Origin: Anas platyrhynchos
Taxonomy: Eukaryota > Chordata > Aves > Anseriformes > Anatidae
Assembly (NCBI RefSeq): GCF_047663525.1
Contig: NC_092607.1
Span: forward strand, 3,257,001 to 3,321,000
Direction of reading: 5' to 3'
Length of the DNA: 64,000 nt
The position numbers and the translations under genes are program-made. Below the pieces are notes generated by a model. It did not search any database. It was not told where the DNA came from and saw only the letters and a list, made by a program, of their open reading frames with translations. Positions 60,701-64,000 of the stretch are shown one piece after another. Position 1 is the stretch's first letter. Each line of letters starts with the position of its first letter.

Positions 60701-63700
60701 TAAAACTCAGTACACTTTGTAGGTAAAGTAAAATGTTTACATGAACTTCAGCTTAACAAACAGCTTCAGAGTACAGTGCTAAAAAAAAAAATTAAACATA
60801 CAAGACATACTAGTTTGGATAGCTTTGGAAGAACTATTGTAGATCTGTACATTTACCTGGATTCCTTGAACATTGGAAAGATAGTCCAGCTGCTCAGAGG
60901 GCCTAGTAAGTGGTCCGTGGGGTACGTGGCCTGATGAGTTGTTATTTTTTAATATGGTCTCAGCAGTAGGAGAAGTACCACCATACAATAGCTCTCTAGC
61001 AATCATTGCTGTTACGGTAGCCTTGGCAGGATTTGGGGCTGCCCTATTGAATTCTTTGGTGTGGTGTCCTTGATTGGCTCCTACAGCTTGTGCAACCTCA
61101 GGGACCATGGGAAGAATTCCAGCGGGAAGCTGCTGGTGACTGAGATAAGGCATCCTAAATTCGTCTTCTTTATTACCTGCAGAAAGGAGAGGTACCATCA
61201 ATACAGAGTTTGCTAACTGCGTAAATGATTCAGTGCAACACCTGCTTTTGCCAAAAGGAGCACATTGACATCCGGGAGCAATTTCTCCACATTAGTCAAG
61301 CTTACAGACATCTCAGACAGTTGCAACCACATTCTAGATGTATCTTTTGGTTTCAGAATCATTTATTGCATGATTTAAATGGTAGGAGCAAATAATAACA
61401 CCACAGAATGGCTGGAGCCATGGTTAAATATTGTAAAGACAGTAACAATGTAGCCCACAAAGTTTATACCATATATAATGAGAATGTAAACAGGTAGGTA
61501 AGATTAAATGTAAACTTAGCACAGCATGAAGCAGCAAGAAAATATCCAACCACCATCAACTGATACCAATTCATTGATCTTACAGCCTAAATTAGTTTTA
61601 AGAGGGATATCAGCAGCTTTTTCTGGGAAACTCATACATAGAACTGTGGCAAAAAGTTAGAGGTGTGCTCAAGAAAGATGGCAAAGACAATGCCACCAAA
61701 ATAAACAGGAGTCAGTATTAGGGCTGAATAGATAAGTGAAGTTCAACAGGACTGAGCTGCCGCAAGACTAAGAATGAAAGACAAAACTGGTAGATGGAAG
61801 AAACGAAGAAAAACAGGAGTGATAGCAAAGTTTGAGTAAGGACTCAGGAATTTTACCTAAGATTTTATGAATGCATGAAAACATTACTAACATCCAAGTC
61901 AGTCAATCCCATTTGTTTATAATGTGAACAACAAAATTATACTAAAAGAAACACAGCATCTGAAGTATACTATCCAAGACAGAATTATTTTGTCATTGAC
62001 AAACTTGCTATGACTCCTTTCAAGTTTACATTAGAGAAATCAAACTCCTCTATGCTTGGTGGCCAGGATTTTTTATTTGTTTCTTTCCAGCCAATTATCT
62101 GTAGATCCAATCACTGTAACAATCAACTGTCTGAAATAAATGCAGGCACAGATCCCTGATTTCAGGCATTACAGGCCAAGCACAGATGAAGAGGCTGTTC
62201 TGTACTAAAAGGCCATTCCTTCCCTCTAACTCTACTTTAGGAAGACCAACTTCAATCAGCAGTGACAACCTTTCCCATTTTCATCCCAGGAATAGTCTTC
62301 AACACAGTGCAGTTATTCCCTCAATTCCTGTAAGGTGATGCAACCAAATGTAACACAGCTAACTACCAAATTCAGCAACATCCTCCTCCCATTGCTACTC
62401 TTCTTCAGACAGGGAGTAGCATTTCTGGGGCATTCTTCCAAGCCGCAACCGTTCTTCCAAACCTGGAAGGCTGTTCCCAGGTTGCAGAAACACCAATCCT
62501 TTTCCATAGAATCTGCTTCCATCCTCATTTAGACCCTACACCAGAGAAACTTTCTCTTGAGTCAAAGAGGCTGATCTCTCCTCCTCCCCTTACCTTTTCC
62601 TCTCACAGAAATTGCCTCAACTTCATTTCTGCTTTTAACAGGAGAAGCTGCTTCCCTGGACAAGAGTAATGCCTGGTCCTGAACATTCTTGCACTAGAAA
62701 GCCCTAGACATCAATTAAAGCTTGCCCCAAGACTCTCCCACTCACGGTGAGAGAAGCCCAGACACTACAGGTAGGAGCAGCCGCACTGCCACCAACTGCT
62801 TGACTGACACATTAGCACACACAGGCTTCTGGATCAGCCAAAAGCTGAGCAGGAGACCAAGCAAGCCAAATACTGTACTACTTGGGAGAAATAAGCACTT
62901 TGGTATTTCAGCTAAACCCTGGCATGGTATAGATTTAGTTTGCAGGCCAGCAGTTGCACACCTCTGCTCATTATAGTATGTTAAATGACACTACTGAAGG
63001 GACTGAGAAACATGTCTTACATGCCAACAGGGCCATGCTTCTTTCAGGAAGGTTACTTACTAGTTGAAGTTTCTTCAGAGCCTGGCTCAAAGAAGGTTAC
63101 TTTTCTTCCATCACCTGGTTTCTTCACTGGTGTCTTGAAAATAAAGAAGAGAGACCAAACAACATCCCTTAAAAAAGCTTTTCCCAAGTTTTCAAGATGT
63201 AGGTGATCTATCAAAATTTTACTTAAGAATTTATTATTCAAAAACCTCAACTATTACATAGCCATCAAAAAAACAAGTTCAGTGATCCTTATTCACTGAA
63301 TGAATAAAACTGTCTACAGACTATCGCAGTGTTATTAGGAACACAGATGTTGAGAACTTGAAAAAGTTACTTAAGCTAACTTTAACATTGCTGATAACAG
63401 CATGCATTGGACACATACATAAAAAGGAGAAAATTAAACCAGACTTGGTATTTTAACTCCACAGTAATATCTGCCGAACCAACAGATGAAGAAAGAATGC
63501 AAGGCTTTTTCATGCTAAGGACCCACCAAAGAAAGAGACCTGTAACAAGCTTTTGTCTGCAAATATTCATAAGGCTATCTGAAACTATTGCTACCACAAA
63601 ACCCTATACAGCTTACATGTTCTCAAGTTTCTAAGACCAAATACATCAGTTATTCACAGGTTGAGCCATTCTGTGAAGAATACATTCATTTAGCCTTCTG

Positions 63701-64000
63701 ATGTGACTTTGATTTTTTCTTGCAAAATTGAAATTCTTGATGTATCCAAAATGTACTGTTATTTAGAGAACAGTCACCTCAATACAATAGTCTTCTGACT
63801 AGTGCAGACTATGAATTTACTGTCTTCAAAGCTGCTGTTGTTTAAACTCATCAAACAGTGACTGATACTCAAAGAATATTACCTTCTCTTCTGTCTTTAA
63901 TGCTGGCTTTGGAGGCTGAGGTTGAGGAATTTTGAAACCTAAAATTTCCAACATATTTTCAGCTGCATTGCGTTTAGCAACTTTTTTGTTCGTGCCCATT
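57636..64000 (-). CDS. STAU2: STAU2, double-stranded RNA-binding protein Staufen homolog 2 (3' part, continues beyond window)
   Basis: Six exons join in frame: 63883 to beyond 64000, 63061-63133, 60857-61176, 59982-60104, 58362-58447 and 57636-57723, giving 268 codons of the C-terminal half. Staufen-2 binds structured RNA through several dsRNA-binding domains and works in mRNA transport, decay and localisation, notably in neuronal dendrites. Visible parts: the end of a dsRBD with the [10 protein letters not shown] basic helix, a linker with [16 protein letters not shown] and the tubulin-binding-type region ([16 protein letters not shown]), the [15 protein letters not shown] block, and the last dsRBD ([19 protein letters not shown] to [15 protein letters not shown]). 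All splice sites are GT/AG and phases agree. The C-terminus has an extra 29-codon exon. Confidence 0.97.
58362..58447 (-). CDS. STAU2: STAU2 exon, end of last dsRNA-binding domain
   Basis: Acceptor TTTCGTTTAG, donor GTGAGT. Encodes [20 protein letters not shown] and RTGNGPMSV: the C-terminal helix of the last dsRBD and the conserved tail. If the intron is retained, TGA follows immediately after Val, giving a shorter protein. Confidence 0.95.
59761..59800. repeat. Perfect 20-bp tandem duplication
   Basis: AGTGTGTTAAAAGTTAGATT is repeated twice exactly, inside a STAU2 intron. Confidence 0.95.
59982..60104 (-). CDS. STAU2: STAU2 exon, core of last dsRNA-binding domain
   Basis: Acceptor TTTCCTTTAG, donor GTATGA. 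The 41 codons read [20 protein letters not shown], then [21 protein letters not shown], the beta strands of the C-terminal dsRBD. Symmetric phase 0. Confidence 0.97.
60857..61176 (-). CDS. STAU2: STAU2 exon, linker/tubulin-binding region
   Basis: 320 nt, acceptor TTTCTGCAG, donor GTAAAT. Encodes (S)[19 protein letters not shown] through [20 protein letters not shown] and [15 protein letters not shown]. It covers the region between the last two dsRBDs, which in Staufen proteins includes tubulin-binding sequence. Confidence 0.97.
61177..63060 (-). other. STAU2 intron
   Basis: A 1.9-kb intron without recognised repeats or RNA genes; the 60-85-codon open frames inside it match nothing. Confidence 0.7.
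63061..63133 (-). CDS. STAU2: STAU2 exon, 73 nt
   Basis: Acceptor ATTTTCAAG, donor GTAAGT. Encodes [20 protein letters not shown] and ETST plus one base, which completes Ser with the GT of the next exon. The [16 protein letters not shown] phrase is diagnostic of STAU2. Confidence 0.96.
63883..64000 (-). CDS. STAU2: STAU2 exon, partial at window edge
   Basis: The open exon runs off the right end. It encodes [20 protein letters not shown], then [19 protein letters not shown], ending AAG before GTAATA. The first part is the C-terminal helix of a dsRBD with the RNA-contacting KKVAKR cluster. The Met is internal, not a start. Confidence 0.95.

Overview
This is vertebrate genomic DNA, most likely from a bird. 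Evidence: several CR1 retrotransposon tails of avian type, compact introns, CpG-island promoters, LTR fragments resembling avian endogenous retroviruses, and two intron-containing genes (SBSPON and STAU2) that are neighbours on human 8q21. Both are on the minus strand here, as in human. There are no bacterial-style genes or operons; almost all long open frames in the window are chance.

Layout. 1-11,400: intergenic sequence with simple repeats. 12,253-24,662: complete SBSPON (minus). I reassembled five coding exons with consensus splice sites and an unbroken frame of 261 residues: signal peptide, somatomedin-B domain, thrombospondin type-1 domain and a Cys-rich C-terminal region. Its CpG-island promoter is at 24,440-24,960. 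25,000-41,000: intergenic, with three CR1 copies on the minus strand and a possible tail on the plus strand. 43,244-47,139: a gene I infer to be a non-coding snoRNA host (minus). It has a CpG/TATA-like promoter with a 5'TOP start, a roughly 24-nt first exon and at least five further exons. Each of its five introns carries one 92-nt C/D-box snoRNA shortly upstream of the 3' splice site. Four copies are identical and the fifth is diverged. 48,212-48,591: a solo LTR with short target-site repeats. 52,701-52,877: a possible terminal exon for an unidentified small membrane protein (minus). 57,636-64,000: the 3' part of STAU2 (minus), six coding exons covering the tail of one dsRNA-binding domain, the linker, the last dsRNA-binding domain and the C-terminus; the gene continues past the right edge.

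The most notable item is the tandem C/D snoRNA cluster. The snoRNA is not one I recognise, and it sits in the SBSPON-STAU2 interval where human has RPL7 and RDH10. I could find neither of those two genes here. Exon coordinates were worked out by hand from splice consensus and frame, so single-base errors are possible.
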